This document shows, piece by piece, positions 22,309 to 34,869 of a stretch of DNA of 64,000 bases (positions are counted from its first letter, which is position 1; each line of letters starts with the position of its first letter). Under the pieces are notes generated by a model that had not been told where the DNA came from, ran no database searches, and saw nothing but the letters and a program-made list of their open reading frames with translations. Source of the stretch: Prorocentrum cordatum (lineage: Eukaryota > Sar > Dinophyceae > Prorocentrales > Prorocentraceae); contig CAUYUJ010003914.1 in the NCBI GenBank assembly GCA_963575745.1, positions 506,501 to 570,500 on the forward strand, written 5' to 3'. Made by a program: the position numbers and the translations under genes.

Positions 22309-22650
22309 CTCCTCCTCCTCCTCCTCCTCCTCCTCCTCTTTCTGTTCCCCCGCCTCCTCCTCCGCCTCCTCCTCGTCCTCCTCCTCCTCCTGCTTTTGCT
22401 CCTTCTCCTTTTCCTTCTTCTCCTCCTCCCCTCCTCCTCCTCCTCCTCCTCCTCCTCCTCCTCCTCCTCCCCCTCCTCCTCCCCCGCCTCCTCCTCCTCC
22501 TCCTCCTCCTTCCCCCCCCCCGCCCTCCCCCTCTCCCCTCCCCTCCCCTCCCTTTTCTCCGCCATTCCCCTCCCCCCCCCCCCCCTCCCCTCCCCGCCCC
22601 GCCCCTCCTCTATCTCCTCTTCCTCTCCCCTGCCCCCCCTCCCCCCCGAC
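22309..22650. repeat. Pyrimidine tract, (CTC)n and C-rich
   Basis: More than 300 bp almost free of purines on the plus strand, mixing CTC, CCT and C runs. A GTGAGT word follows at about 22712 after a short non-repetitive stretch; it could be a donor of a small exon but nothing else supports this. Confidence 0.85.
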
Positions 22651-22979
22651 TGCGGCCGGAGGGCAGCGACGGCGAGGAGGGCACGGCCAGCAGCGCCTCA
22701 GGCGGGGGGGTGAGTGGGAGGAGGAGGAGAACGAGGAGGGGGGAAGGAGGAAGCCGCTGGATGGTGGCAGTTGGCGCCTTAAGGTATTTGGGTCTGAGTC
22801 GTGGAGGTAACTTTGGTACTCCTCCCTACAGCCATCTTCGTTGGCCGAGGGGCCGTAGGGAGGGCCTCGGCCCCCCCTGGTGCCAACGACGACTTCCTTG
22901 ATTGGTGTACCGATGGGAGTGGGACTCCGGCAGCCCCTATGATTGTAGCTGCCAAGGGGTGGCGCCTATGATGGTCAGG

Positions 22980-23117
22980 AGGCGGATGAGAAGGAGGATG
23001 AGGAGGATGATGATGAGGAGGAGGAGAAGGAGGAGGTGGTGGGGAGGATGCGGGACGGTGATGATAATGATGATGACGATGACGATGACGATGACGATGA
23101 TGATGATGCTGATGATC

Positions 23118-23160
<43 letters not shown>

Positions 23161-23342
23161 CGATGATGATGCTGATGGTGATGATGGTGCTGATGATGGT
23201 GATGGTGATGATGGTGTTGTTGTTGGTGGTGGGTGGTGCTGGTGTTGATGATGATGATTGTGGTGGTGGTGATGATGGTGATGATGACGAGGATGATGAT
23301 GCTGATGATGCTGGTGCTGATGCTGATGACGACGACGACGAC

Positions 23343-23401
<59 letters not shown>

Positions 23402-23774
23402 CGAGCTGATGATGCTGATGATGATGGTGGTGGTGGTGATTGTTGATGTGATGATGATGCCGATTACGATGATGCTGATGCTGATGATGATGACGATAAT
23501 GCTGATGATGGTGATGATGATGTTGATGATGGTGCTGATGATGATGATGCTGCTGATGATGATGATGGTTGTGGTGGTGGTGGTGGTGATGATGATGATG
23601 ATGATGGTGATGATGCTGCTGCTGATGATGATGATGATGATGCTGATGGTGATGATGAGGATGGTGGTGGTGGTGGTGGTGATGAAGATGGTGCTGGGGA
23701 TGATGATGGTGGTTCTGCTGATGATGCTGATCATGATGGTGGTGGTGGTAGTGATGATGATGATGATGATGAAC

Positions 23775-23855
<81 letters not shown>

Positions 23856-23971
23856 GGGATGATGATGGGGATGATGCTGATGCTGATGATGCTGATGAGG
23901 ATGATTCTGCTGCTGATGCTGATGATGAGGATGATAAGCAGGTGGAGGATGATGAGGAGGAGGATGATGAG

Positions 23972-24003
<32 letters not shown>

Positions 24004-24010
24004 TAGTTTT
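22980..24010 (+). repeat. Kilobase (GAT)n microsatellite with GGT/GCT variants
   Basis: About 1 kb of GAT triplets with interspersed GGT, GCT and GAC, ending in a (TA)n run at about 23978-24002. It keeps triplet phase for hundreds of codons, so all frames look open on one strand (poly-Met, poly-Asp or poly-Ile). These are not genes. Confidence 0.9.
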
Positions 24011-24029
24011 TGATGAGTGTCTGATCATA

Positions 24030-25377
24030 TCATTCAGTAGTAAGGGTGAGAAGAGACACTCGGCCTCACGCTGCATGTCTTTGGTCTCATTCCTGATGAT
24101 GCTGACATCAATCAGCGGGCGGGGAGGAGGAGGGGGACATGGATGACGAGGATGAGGACGGGGAGGATGGATGAGGATCAGGATGAGGAGGATGAGAAGG
24201 ATGGATTGAGGGATGATTCGTCTCTTGGGCGATCAGGTCTGATATGTGGTACTGCCTCCTGTCGCCACAGGGCTGCTCTCGGCTGGTAAAACATATTACC
24301 GCCTTGTGCTTCTCCTGCCCGAGTCGAGGGAACGCAGACTTGGCTTACGGCGCGTGGGCTGGCTAAGGGCCCCGCTCCCATGCAACATGCGGGCGCGCTC
24401 CGTCGCCACACGAGGCGACACTGGCTTTTTTTCGGTGGACACCTTCCCCGATCCGCGGACCTGGCGCCCACCGTGCGAGCGCGCGCCCGAAGGATGGGGA
24501 GGGGGATCGGGGCGCAGAGGGGGGTGGGGGTGCAGGATGGAGGGAGGGTGCGTGCCATCCCGGCTCTCGGGAGCAGGAGGAGGGAGGTGAGGCAAGAAGG
24601 ATGGATGGAGGAGGAGGAGGAGGAGGAGGAGGAGGAAAACTAAGAGCAGGAGGTGAAGCTGACGTGAATTCCATGTTTCATGTGTGAGAGTTGTGAGAAG
24701 TCACACGAGAAAGGCACGGCACGCCTTAGCGACACGTCCGGTGGTGCCACGAGGAGTTGATGATGAGTACGAGGGGTCGGTGGTGAAGGTGAGCCGTGTG
24801 TGGTTGATTCGGCCCACGCAAGAGGTTGACGTGATGCCGGGAATAGCACTGCGAATGAGCAGGGAGCAGCTCGCGAAAGGGATCGACCAGAGTCATAATG
24901 ATGGAACTGTTGCCCCCGACACCCCCTCCGGCCGCCCTCCCGCCCGCCCAAGGCTTCGCACCTCGGGAAGCGGCATCCGTGAGCCCATGCGTTTGGCAAC
25001 GGGCAAATGGCGGTGTCCGTGCTCCCGCCGTGTTGACCTCCAGGGGCTCTTGTCACGCCATGGCGAACGCAAGCACACGTGCGCGCGCACTCGTGCACCG
25101 TGCGATCGAACAGAAGGCACGGATCTCCCCTCCCCCTCGCCCGCCCCAGTCCCCTCCCCCGATCTTCTTCCACCTTCTCTGTCTTCCTCCCTTTCCCCCC
25201 GCCCCGCTCCCGTCCGCCCCCCTTCCCCCTCGTTTCTTCCTCCCTCTTCTTTCGGCCCCTTTCCTCTTCTCCTCTCCTCCTCTTCTCCTCGCTCCTCATC
25301 GTCCTCCCACCTCCTCCTCATCCTGGTCTGCGACACGATAGTCTCCCTCGCGAGTCTGGACCAGCCCCTCCACCAGT
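24030..25377. other. Unique-looking sequence without recognised gene
   Basis: Lies between the two large GAT/ATC tracts. It holds a short GGA run at about 24609-24640 and a pyrimidine-rich stretch at 25120-25320. Open frames (for example from 24684) carry no domain I recognise. Confidence 0.45.
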
Positions 25378-26580
<1,203 letters not shown>

Positions 26581-27091
26581 TCAGCAGCCCCCCCCTCCCC
26601 ATCCCCGCTCCGCCCCCCGCAGACGCAGGTGGCGCGCGGGGCTCGGCGTACTTCGGCAGTGCCCAGCCGTCGCAGCCGAGGGACCCCAGGCCCCGCCCGC
26701 TCGCGCCGCGGGGCGACGTCTATCGGGGCTCACGCAACTTGGGTCAGCGCTGACGGGGGTCAGCCAGTCCTCTCCGGTTGCTCCGAAGGGCGTACTAAAA
26801 GGGAGGGGGGCGCAGCCCTCCCAGACGAGCAGCTTCCGACCCCCCCCCCCCATTCCAGCCATGACAGGGGAACCTTTTGCCCAGACACCACTGGAGCCCT
26901 CCAAGACAGCTCCAAGCAGACCCCCCCCTTTTTTGGGGGGTGGTGGACATCGGGAGTGCCCCGTGTTGGAGAGCCACGTGAGGCCGATCCCTTCTTTCCG
27001 CCCTCCGCTGACCCGGGCTCAGGAGCTGCCGAGCGGCCGTCCAGGCCTCGAGACGAGGCCTCGGCCGACCCAGGTTTGTGCTGACCCTGGT
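26581..27091. other. No feature recognised
   Basis: GC-rich sequence with runs of C and G near 26840 and 26925. No exon or known repeat supported. Confidence 0.45.
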
Positions 27092-27235
27092 CGGTGCGCC
27101 CCCGACGCCAGGGGAACATGCTCGTGGGGGTATGCATGGACCCCCTATCGCCCATCGAGCGCCGACAGGGGCCCGGTGGCCCACCCTGCCCAGGAGCTCG
27201 CTGTTTCGCTGGCGGGAGAGCGTATCGTTTGTGCA
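27092..27235. repeat. Fold-back repeat family C, partial copy 3
   Basis: Contains tatgcatggacccccta, cgagcgccgacaggggcccg and a ggagagcgtatcgttt segment in family C order. The right half is missing or diverged. Confidence 0.5.
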
Positions 27236-27239
27236 TCCG

Positions 27240-27445
27240 GAGGGAGAGGCCGTCCGCCGCCCTGCCGCCGCCGCCGCCCGAGAAGGGGCGCCAGGGAGGA
27301 CGGGACGCTTCGTAGGTTCTCGGAGATTTTCTCGACTCGGGGTGCCTTCCAGCAGCTCCGCCTCGTCGAGAGCTCTCCAGGGGTGCCCAGGTCGTCCCGA
27401 GCGGCCGCTGGAGGTCCGAGCTGGGACCCGGAAGCCACCAGGCAT
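27240..27445 (-). repeat. Repeat family G, copy 3 (reverse orientation)
   Basis: The reverse complement reads gcggccgctcgggacgacc, then a gctggaaggcaccccgag box, matching 2325-2400. Directly follows a partial family C copy, as at 2100-2400, so the two families travel together. Confidence 0.55.
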
Positions 27446-28455
27446 CGAGGGGGGTGAGGTCTGCCTGGGGGGATCTCATGGCCAGGGCCAGGGCACCCGC
27501 TGGCTCCCCGCTCGTTCGCACACTTTTCGATCCGCGGGTCGAGAGCGCACCTCTGCCGGTCGAAGCTAAGCGGGCGCCGCGCACAGCTTGAATTAACAAA
27601 GGGGGGGCAGCCGCTCGTTCGCACACGCGCTTCTGGTCACGGTGCGCCTTCGCCTCTCCCTGGCCCCCCCCCCCTGGCGCACCCGAGGGCGAGCGGAAAG
27701 AGAGAGAGAGAGGGATACGAGGGCTTGTGGACCTTGGCCCCGCGGGCGCGCCCCGACGAGCAGGGGCACCACCTCCTCGGCCGCCGTCTCGGGAGGTCCA
27801 GGTCCGCTCTTCGGCGGTAGCCCCCGCTCCCGTTGTGAAGCCTCGACGGCACGCTCTTGCCCGCTTTGGTTGGGTCATGCGGACGGCGGAGGAGGAGCAT
27901 GAGGACCAGTGCAAACCCAAGACGCATCAACGATATTAGCAATACGCCCTCCCTCCAAGTCCCCTCTTCGTTGGTTTCCACAATGATTTGTTTTCATTGC
28001 TGGAAGTGCCCCAGTGGAAGAAAACCGTTTGAGAAACTTCAATGGTGCCAAAACAGAGTTCTGGGGACTCCAACGCCGCGAATCCACGTGATTGGTTCGT
28101 CCTGACGGTCCTAAAACGTGCCAGGCTACCATCCTTGGGATTTATATTGCGGATTGGCCTGATTGTTGCGTTCTGGCTTTTCTAGATCATGCCAGAGCAC
28201 CATTCCTGGGACTTCAGTCGTGCAAGGTCTTAAGACTGCTGCGAACCTTTGAAACGAATGTGCGCGGCGCTAAGGCGAGCCCCACATTTTGAAAACCATC
28301 GGCCCTCCACCTGCAAGCTTCGAGCCTCAGGGTCAGAATTACACAGTCAGGAAGTCAGGCGAAACGCCCAGCCCGCCCTACCGTCACGTCTGTACAGGGC
28401 GGATTGTTTAGAAGGACAAGGGATTGAGGAGGAGGAGGATGGGGAGGAGGAGGAG
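27446..28455. other. No gene recognised; target region of the copia element
   Basis: Unremarkable sequence ending in a GGA-rich stretch at 28426-28455, the insertion site of the LTR element that follows. A 30-bp word near 27902-27935 (cagtgcaaacccaagac) recurs near 63936. Confidence 0.5.
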
Positions 28456-28638
28456 TGTTCGGGTTAAACCCCTGCCCCGGGAAGGAAGGTAGCATGTAGC
28501 GTAGCACAAGCATCAATCCCATGTAGTGGGATAGCAGATGGGTGTAGCATCGCATGCAGCACGGACGGCCGGCAGAGCGAGGTCGATTTGTTTACCGGCA
28601 CTTTTGGCTCAAGGGAGAAAAGTCATACTCCCTCAACA
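28456..28638 (+). repeat. 5' LTR of copia element
   Basis: 183 bp, beginning tgttcgggttaaacc and ending tccctcaaca. It holds a spliced-leader-like word at 28595-28613. Confidence 0.85.
28595..28613 (+). promoter_or_regulatory. Spliced-leader-like sequence in 5' LTR
   Basis: Reads ccggcacttttggctcaag. The last 12 nt are identical to the 3' end of the 22-nt dinoflagellate spliced leader; the part before it resembles the leader with a short deletion. The equivalent word in the 3' LTR is closer. It suggests that a trans-spliced transcript once contributed to the LTR. Confidence 0.55.
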
Positions 28639-28656
28639 TGGTAGCGGAGCCTGGTC
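28639..28656 (+). promoter_or_regulatory. tRNA primer-binding site
   Basis: The sequence tggtagcggagcctggtc directly follows the LTR end. It resembles the initiator-Met tRNA binding site used by many copia elements (tggtatcagagc), with two differences in the first twelve bases. Confidence 0.7.
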
Positions 28657-28882
28657 AGATCTGAGACAAACGGGTAGCTCCGTGGTCTCAGGTTCGGCTG
28701 GGCTCCTCTGTGCATGGGCAAGACTAGGCTTCGATCTGCAGAGTCGCGGTCCAACCGACAACTACGAGGCTCGGCGCTGCGAGCACGGGCAGCCGGCGAG
28801 CAGCCAACCACAGAGGAGCAACGGGCCTTGAACCTGAAGCGACTCAAGAAGGATATTGACGACGACATCCACGAGCTCCACA

Positions 28883-30238
28883 ATGGAGGAACAATTCAAA
28901 GCAATGTTAGAAAGACTCCAGCGCTTGGGGGAAGAGAACACGCAGCTGAAGGAACAGCTCAAGAAGAACGACGACGAGGCCAAGAAGAAGGAGGCCGACG
29001 ACGCCAAGAAGGGCGAGGCCGCAGCTCGTGCGAGAGCAACCCCGCTGGTCCCGACCAGCGTGGACACCAAGCTGATCAACAAGCCAGGCGAGTTCAGTGG
29101 GAAGGAAGCGGACTGGCGGAGGTGGTCTGTGACCATGCGGGCCTACCTCGGAGCGGTGTCCGGCCGGATGCTGGAGCTCATCCAGAAAGCCGAGAACTTC
29201 GACGAGAGCCTCGACAGGCTGGACTTGGACCCCGGCGACGACCAGCTGGACGCACAGTTGTACTTCATCCTGACCATGTTGGTCAAGGAGACAATGATGG
29301 AGAAGCTAGAGACCGTCGAGTACGGAGAAGGTCTCCTACTGTGGAGGCTCCTGATGGCGGAGTTCGAGCCGAAGTTCGCGTCTCGCAAGATGGCCCTGCA
29401 GCAGGCGTACCTCAACTTCACCTTCAACAAGGACGAGGACCTGCGGAAGGGCATCGACAGGCTCGAGACCCAGATCCGCCAGTACCAGGCCGCCACCAAG
29501 AAGACTGTCGACGACGACGCCCGGACTGGCGTGCTGCTGAAGGCGTTGGCCGCCGGCAGCGAGTTGCAGAAGAAGCTGGGCGACCACCTCGTTCTCAACG
29601 CGTACCGCGTGGACACCTTCATCGAGATGAAGAGGGAGATCCAGGAGTACCTCGGAGTCAAGCAGTGGCTCGTCCTCGGCGGTTCGGCGGAAGTCCTGGC
29701 CGTGGGAGCCGGCGGTGAAACTAGCCAGAAGGGTCAGGTGAAGGGCGAGCTCAAGATCAAGTTCGCCGGAGATTGCTTCTGCTGTGGCAAGCCTGGCCAT
29801 AAGAAAGCAGACTGCTGGTGGAACGCAGAGAACAAGGCACCACCGCCGAGCGCCGGAAAAGGACGAGGAGGAGGAGGAGGAAAAGGTCAGGATAGGGAAG
29901 GAAAAGGGAAAGGACGAGGAGGAAAAGGTGAAATAAAGGATAGCAAAGGAGGAGACGAGAGGAGGAGCCATGCCGATCCGCAGAGGACAGGAGGACAGGC
30001 GCCAGGATCGTCCACCGACAGAGACCCGAGCAGGAAGAGGCAGAGGGTGGACATCGCTGCGATCGAGGAGCAGCTGCGGGCGCTCAGCCTGAACATCGGC
30101 GCGCTGAAGGACCAGGACTGCGGGAGCGTGGAGCTGTGCCAGGTTTCCGAGCAGAAGGAGGTCGGCATGGTCCACGCCCAGACGACGACGAACCACGTCA
30201 CGATGGGCCTGGACAGCGGCGCGGAGGTCACGGTGTGA
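28883..30238 (+). CDS. gag: Copia Gag with zinc knuckle and start of protease
   Basis: The start is taken at the ATG at 28883 (MEEQFKAMLERLQRL); the frame is open further up but without ATG. A coiled-coil-like N-terminus rich in Glu and Lys is followed by the capsid-like region (KPGEFSGKEADWRRWSVTMR). A CCHC zinc knuckle, CFCCGKPGHKKADC, lies near 29779-29820. A basic Gly-Lys stretch comes next, then MGLDSGAEVTV at the end, the active-site DSGA of the aspartic protease. The TGA at 30236 cuts the protease just after its catalytic motif. About 451 residues. Particle formation and RNA packaging are inferred from family knowledge. Confidence 0.85.
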   Translation: MEEQFKAMLERLQRLGEENTQLKEQLKKNDDEAKKKEADDAKKGEAAARARATPLVPTSVDTKLINKPGEFSGKEADWRRWSVTMRAYLGAVSGRMLELIQKAENFDESLDRLDLDPGDDQLDAQLYFILTMLVKETMMEKLETVEYGEGLLLWRLLMAEFEPKFASRKMALQQAYLNFTFNKDEDLRKGIDRLETQIRQYQAATKKTVDDDARTGVLLKALAAGSELQKKLGDHLVLNAYRVDTFIEMKREIQEYLGVKQWLVLGGSAEVLAVGAGGETSQKGQVKGELKIKFAGDCFCCGKPGHKKADCWWNAENKAPPPSAGKGRGGGGGKGQDREGKGKGRGGKGEIKDSKGGDERRSHADPQRTGGQAPGSSTDRDPSRKRQRVDIAAIEEQLRALSLNIGALKDQDCGSVELCQVSEQKEVGMVHAQTTTNHVTMGLDSGAEVTV

Positions 30239-30299
30239 CCCCCGGAGCTCTTCCCGCAGGTTGCCACGGAGGAGAGTCCAGTATCTCGTAGGGGAGTCA

Positions 30300-30613
30300 A
30301 GTACTTCGGACCAGGAGACCGTGAGACCCCTAGCCTTCCCAATCTTGGACGACGACGGTGCGATTTGAGGATGGGAGGTTTGAGGAGAAGCGCCAGCGTG
30401 AACGTGGTGCCAGTGAGGAAGCCTCTGCTCGCGATGTGCTCAATGATGGACGCCGGCCACGACCTGCATTTCAAGTGCGGCGGCCGGTGCTGCGCCAAGC
30501 ACTGCCGGACAAGGGGGGAGTTCGAGATCAGACGTCGAGGAGGTAAATTTGAGATTGATGCCGAGGTTGTGCCGCCGCCGTCGCCCCCTTTCGGGGGGCC
30601 AACGAGTCCGTAA
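30300..30613 (+). pseudogene. Copia Pol, remainder of protease
   Basis: In a different frame from Gag, with NVVPVRKPLLAMCSMMDAGH and a Cys-rich FKCGGRCCAKHC, ending at a stop at 30611. It has the position and general look of the protease C-terminal part in related elements. Separated from the active site by the TGA and a frame change. Confidence 0.5.
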
Positions 30614-30681
30614 GTCCCCTGGGGTCCGGCTCAGGAGGGGCAGGCGGCAACAGTGCCGCGCCTGAGCCGAGGAGTAGCCCT

Positions 30682-31743
30682 ATGGAGGAGGATGGGGCGG
30701 CCGAGCAGCAGGGGCAGCAGCAGCGCATCGAGCGCGAGATCTTCGGGGCTCGGGGGGGCGGCGTGCCGGCGATGATGGCGCCGAACCTCCCGACGCCAGA
30801 GGAGAGAGCGAGGCATGAGATCGATCACATGCCCTATGCTGCTTGGTGTCGTAGCTGCGTGGCTGGCAAGGGCAGGGCGGATCCGCACTTTCTGAAGACG
30901 TCCTGCGACTTTGGCGTCCAGGGAGTGGCTTGCGACAACTGCTTCATGGGTGGCGCCGTCGAAAGCGACAAGGCTACCGACAAGTGCTTGCCAACCCTTG
31001 TCCACAAGTTCTACGGCGATCGCTGGGTGTCGGCGCGCGTGGTCCCGCGCAAGGGCCCAGAGACGTACGCTGTGAAGGCCGCGGTGGACGACGTGACGCA
31101 GGCAGGCTTCGCCAAGTTTACCTACGAGAGCGACGGGGGGCCTGCGATCAAGTCGCTCAAGCAGGAGGTGGTGAAGAAGCTACGGGAGGTTGCCGGCCCC
31201 GTGGGCGTCATCTTGGAAGAGAGCGGCACGTCCGAGTCACAGCAGAATGCTGTTGTCGAGCGTGCTATCTGGGAGGTCCAGAGCACGGCTCGCACCCTAG
31301 TGCACGCATGCTTGGAACATCATCGCGTCCAGGTGCCGCTCAAGCACCCTCTGAGGATCTATGCCGTGGAGTACGCAGGGCAACTATTGAGCAGGTCACA
31401 GCGTGCCGCCAAGGACAACAGGACCGCCTACGAGATACACAAGGGCAAAGCTGCCTCCATTCTGGGGGGCCGTGATGTACATGCCGGTATCGACGGTGCG
31501 GCGGCGACGGAAGTTCGAGGACAGGTGGGAGACAGGCATCCACTTGGGGCTGGTGGGGCGCAGCAATATGTTGCTCGTAGGCGCGCCCCGCGGCGTCTTC
31601 AAGGTGAACTGCGTGAAGCGGTTGCCGGAGATCCAGTCCGGCGATCCGGAGCTCTTGAAATCCATCGTGGGGGCCCCCTGGGGCCCAGTACCGGGAGAAC
31701 CGGGAGGCCAAACCGTCGACTACGAGCCCCTCCGGGCGACTGA
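30682..31743 (+). pseudogene. Copia integrase (frameshifted)
   Basis: An HHCC-like zinc binding region (RHEIDHMPYAAWCRSCVAG) is followed by the catalytic core. CDNCFMGG stands in place of the usual DYCFM, then comes YESDGGPAIKSL, and SQQNAVVERAIWEVQSTART provides the Glu. The core is continuous to about 31470, where the reading continues in another frame with MPVSTVRRRRKFEDRWETGI and VGRSNMLLVGAPRGVFKVN (to 32137). That part corresponds to the family's post-integrase segment. Confidence 0.75.
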
Positions 31744-32094
31744 ACCGATCGTCCCTGAGGCGGAGTTGCCCCCGCGAGTTCCGAAGCAAAGATCTCCGGA
31801 AGTTATTCCGAGAAGGTTCTACATTCGTCGTGAGGTTGAGCTTCGAGCGTGCGGTTTCTCAGATAATTGTCCTGAATGTGCAGCGGCATTTGAAGGCCGA
31901 CCAGCGCGATTACACACGCAGGAGCGCCGTAACAGGATCGAGGCGGCGATCCTGGCAGACGAGGGGTCCGAGGTTCGACAGCGAGTCGAGGAAGCTCATC
32001 GTAGACGGGGAAAGGCAGGATCACCACCAGACAGACGACCAGGAGGAGCGCAGGTTCTACGACCAGGTGAAGTCGCAGGAGAGGTGCCGACGGA

Positions 32095-32305
32095 AGCGGG
32101 TAGCCCCGCGCCGTCGGAGCGTGCCGGAAGCGGGTAGCACCGCGACGGCCGACGCTCGGAGGCAGCCAGGGAGCGCGCCGGAAGCGGGTAGCACCGCGCC
32201 GGCAGACGCTCCGAGCCAGCCGGATTCGCCGGAAGCGGGTAGCACCGTGCCGGCTCGCAGTCCAGGCGAGGCTCAGGACTCTTCGAGCAGAAGCGGGTAG
32301 CACCG
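32095..32305 (+). repeat. Minisatellite within pol: gaagcgggtagcacc units
   Basis: Five copies of a unit starting ggaagcgggtagcaccg, at about 32095, 32130, 32182, 32232 and 32291, spaced 35-60 bp. In one frame each encodes PEAGST followed by a Pro/Ala-rich tail. A sixth copy sits 2.4 kb downstream at about 34719, at the C-terminus of the RNase H frame. The repeat lies in the linker between integrase and RT. Confidence 0.75.
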
Positions 32306-32889
32306 CACTGCGGAGAGGTGAGGTCAGAGCTGGGGACGACCCAGCAGGTGGTCCGCGCGATCGGGCTGCCAAGAGGGCGCGGCGCGAGGTCGCGGAGATC
32401 GTGGGCGAGCTGATGTACCTAGGAGCGGCTATCGTGCTGCGGCTGCAGGAGGCGATCCGGCAGCCTATCAAGGACGACGTCGACGTGATCGAGTCGGAGG
32501 TGTTCTGCAGGAAGCGGTTCACTGACCAGGCGTCCCGGTGGGGAGTGCACCCTGGGGTCGCACTAGATCTGACTACGGGCTGGGATCTTAAGAATCAGAC
32601 GCACGTGGAGCAGTCGGAAGGTCTCCGGGGCACTGTCCGCCCGAAACTGCTGATTGGGCATGCGAATTTGCGAGACAGTCGCAACCTGTACCACAAACAG
32701 TTGCAAGACGGTCACTATTTCCTCCACGAGCACGTGAATGGTGCCGCCCCTGGCCACGAGCAGGGGGGGAAGGAGGGAGAGGGGGGGGCTGATGGTAGCC
32801 ATCTGCTGGGGCATGAGAGCGTCCAGCATGTGAAGGCCGGAAGGGCCGCATAATGGCTGACCAATTCCGGATGCATCGCCGAGGAGCTC

Positions 32890-34110
32890 ATGAAGCTCCA
32901 GGGCGGCGATCGCGAGAGTGCCATCAGCAGCATAGTGATCATGAGTCCCACGGTGGTGAGTATGCCGGCCATGGTGGCGGCTATGTTGAGAGGGCTGCGT
33001 AGACAGCTGCAGCAGGACGGTGCGGTCAGCGTCGGCGCCCTGGAGCCGGGCGTGACCGGCCACGACGCCCAGGAGTGGGACGAAGACGGGCTCGAGCAGT
33101 TCTTCGACGAGCTGACGGGCGAACGGTTGAGGTCGAAGGACGTCGGGGAGGCGAAAGTCAAGGAAATCGAGTGTCTTCGTACTTTACCTGTCTATGAGAA
33201 GGTGCCAGAGGCGATGGCCAAGGGCAAAGAGTTCATCTCGACAAGGTGGGCCATAACCAACAAAGGGGACGTAAACGCACCAGACGTTCGAGCTAGATTC
33301 GTCGGGCGTGAGTTCAAGTGGGAGTCGCCGGCGATGGAGAACACATTTGCCGCGACTCCACCACTGGAGTCGTTGAAGTGCTTGTTGTCCCGGTTCCAGT
33401 CGCGCAGGAGGGGGCCAGCCAGAAGCCCGGGAGAGCGTGAGATCTTAGTTTTGGACGTTTCTCGGGCGCACTTTCATCCGAAGTGCCGCCGGGAGCTGTG
33501 CGTCCGGCTGCCAGAAGAGGACGCTCAAGCAGGCGTCGTGGGCAGATTGTTGCGCGCGCTGTACGGGGGACGGGGTGCAGCAAACGCTTGGGGCGAGTTC
33601 TTCAACGAAGCGATCGTCTGGCGCGAGTGCGAGGTGGGACTGTCTTCACCTTGTCTGTACTACTGCGCTGCCGAGGACAGCGCTGGGTGGCGCCACGGAG
33701 ACGATCTCGTTTTCGAGGGGCCTGGTGAGTGGTTAGACTGGCTCGAGGAGGGCCTCCGGAGCGTGATGATCCTCAAGAGACGCGCAAAGCTTGGCTGGGG
33801 CACAGCAGGCGACAAGCACGTTACCTTCCTGAACAGGCTGGTGGACTTGAACGACGCGTCCCGGGTGGTTTCTCTCGAACCTGACCCACGCCATGTTGAC
33901 CTACTTCGTGGCCTGGTTGGTTTCGACGGCCGGTCGAAATCCGTGACGACACCTGCCGACGAGCGGTTGGAGGACATGCGCGACGAGGAGCCCCTTGGGC
34001 CGAGGGCAGGCGACAGCATTCCGATCCGCAACAATGAGGCTAGCTTATCTCGCTGCGGACGTCCCGGTGTACGGATTCAGCGCAAACCGGCTGGTGAGGT
34101 TCATGGCTAA
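32890..34110 (+). pseudogene. Copia reverse transcriptase
   Basis: Carries the N-terminal region (EWDEDGLEQFFDELTGERL, KEFISTRWAITNKGD) and motif A LVLDVSRAHFHP. Next come the fingers-palm segment ELCVRLPEEDAQ, RALYGGRGAANAWGEFF and the catalytic box WRHGDDLVF. HGDD replaces the usual YVDD; both Asp are present. The frame is open throughout RT but moves by one near 34036 into the RNase H frame. Confidence 0.8.
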
Positions 34111-34756
34111 GCCAACAGCTGGGTCTTGGGCGCGCTTGAAGAGATGCTTGAGGTACCTACACGGGCGCGGCCGGTGGATCCAGCAGTTCCCTTTGCAGGA
34201 CCAGCCGGGCAGGATCGACGTGTACGCCGACAGCGACTGGGCTCAGGATCCGGATCGTAAGAGTGTGTCTTGTGCGGTTACGATGCGCGGTAAGCATTGT
34301 TTGCGAGTGCAGGTGGCGACCCAAACGGCCCTTGCCCTGTGCTCAGGCGAGGCGGAGTTTGTTGCCCAGGTCAAGGGTGGCTCCACCGCCTTCGGCATGA
34401 GACCGATGATCCGGGACATGGGAGGACAGGTGTCCGTAGACCTCCACACCGACAGCACGGCAGGCTAGGGCATCGCGTCAAGAGTGGGCTTGGGCAAGGT
34501 CCGTCACCTTGACACGGGCCTGCTCTGGCTACAACACCACGTCAATCGCAGAGACCTCAGGATCAAGAAGGTGCACAAGGACGAGAACTTGGCGGACATC
34601 GGAACGAAAGCCGTCAGCGTCACCGTGCAGGAGACCTTGATGAAGTTGATGAACTTCAGAGAGGCCACAGGACGGCACCCGAATGCACTGAAGGTTGCCG
34701 GAGAAGCGGTCGAGCCAGAAGCGGGTAGCACCGTGCTGGCCGACGAGCCCGACTGA
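33995..34756 (+). pseudogene. Copia RNase H and C-terminus
   Basis: Frame with RLAYLAADVPVYGFSANRL, VYADSDWAQDPDRKSVSC, ALCSGEAEFVAQ and VDLHTDSTAG. An in-frame TAG at 34466 follows, then the same frame continues with GLGKVRHLDTGLLWLQ and ENLADIGTKAVS. These are the D, E, D and final D/GTK motifs of copia RNase H. The product would end with a lone PEAGST unit. Confidence 0.8.
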
Positions 34757-34856
34757 GAGCATGCAGCTTAGTTGCCAGAATCGCTCTGCGACCGTGGACG
34801 TTTGAGTCCAGAATGGCAGCGGTTTCGAGTTTCGCCTTTCCTGCGAAGACAGGATA

Positions 34857-34869
34857 CGCCAAGGAGGGG
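34857..34869 (+). promoter_or_regulatory. Polypurine tract
   Basis: Purine-rich ccaaggagggg directly before the 3' LTR; the expected plus-strand priming site. Confidence 0.6.

Noticed and set aside
22660-22716. Small exon ending at GTGAGT
   Set aside because: No partner exon, no recognised peptide, and G-runs around it make the donor match weak evidence.
22902-24146. Long open frame of Met, Asp or Ile repeats
   Set aside because: Produced by (GAT)n keeping triplet phase; open in every frame of one strand and no non-repeat sequence conserved.
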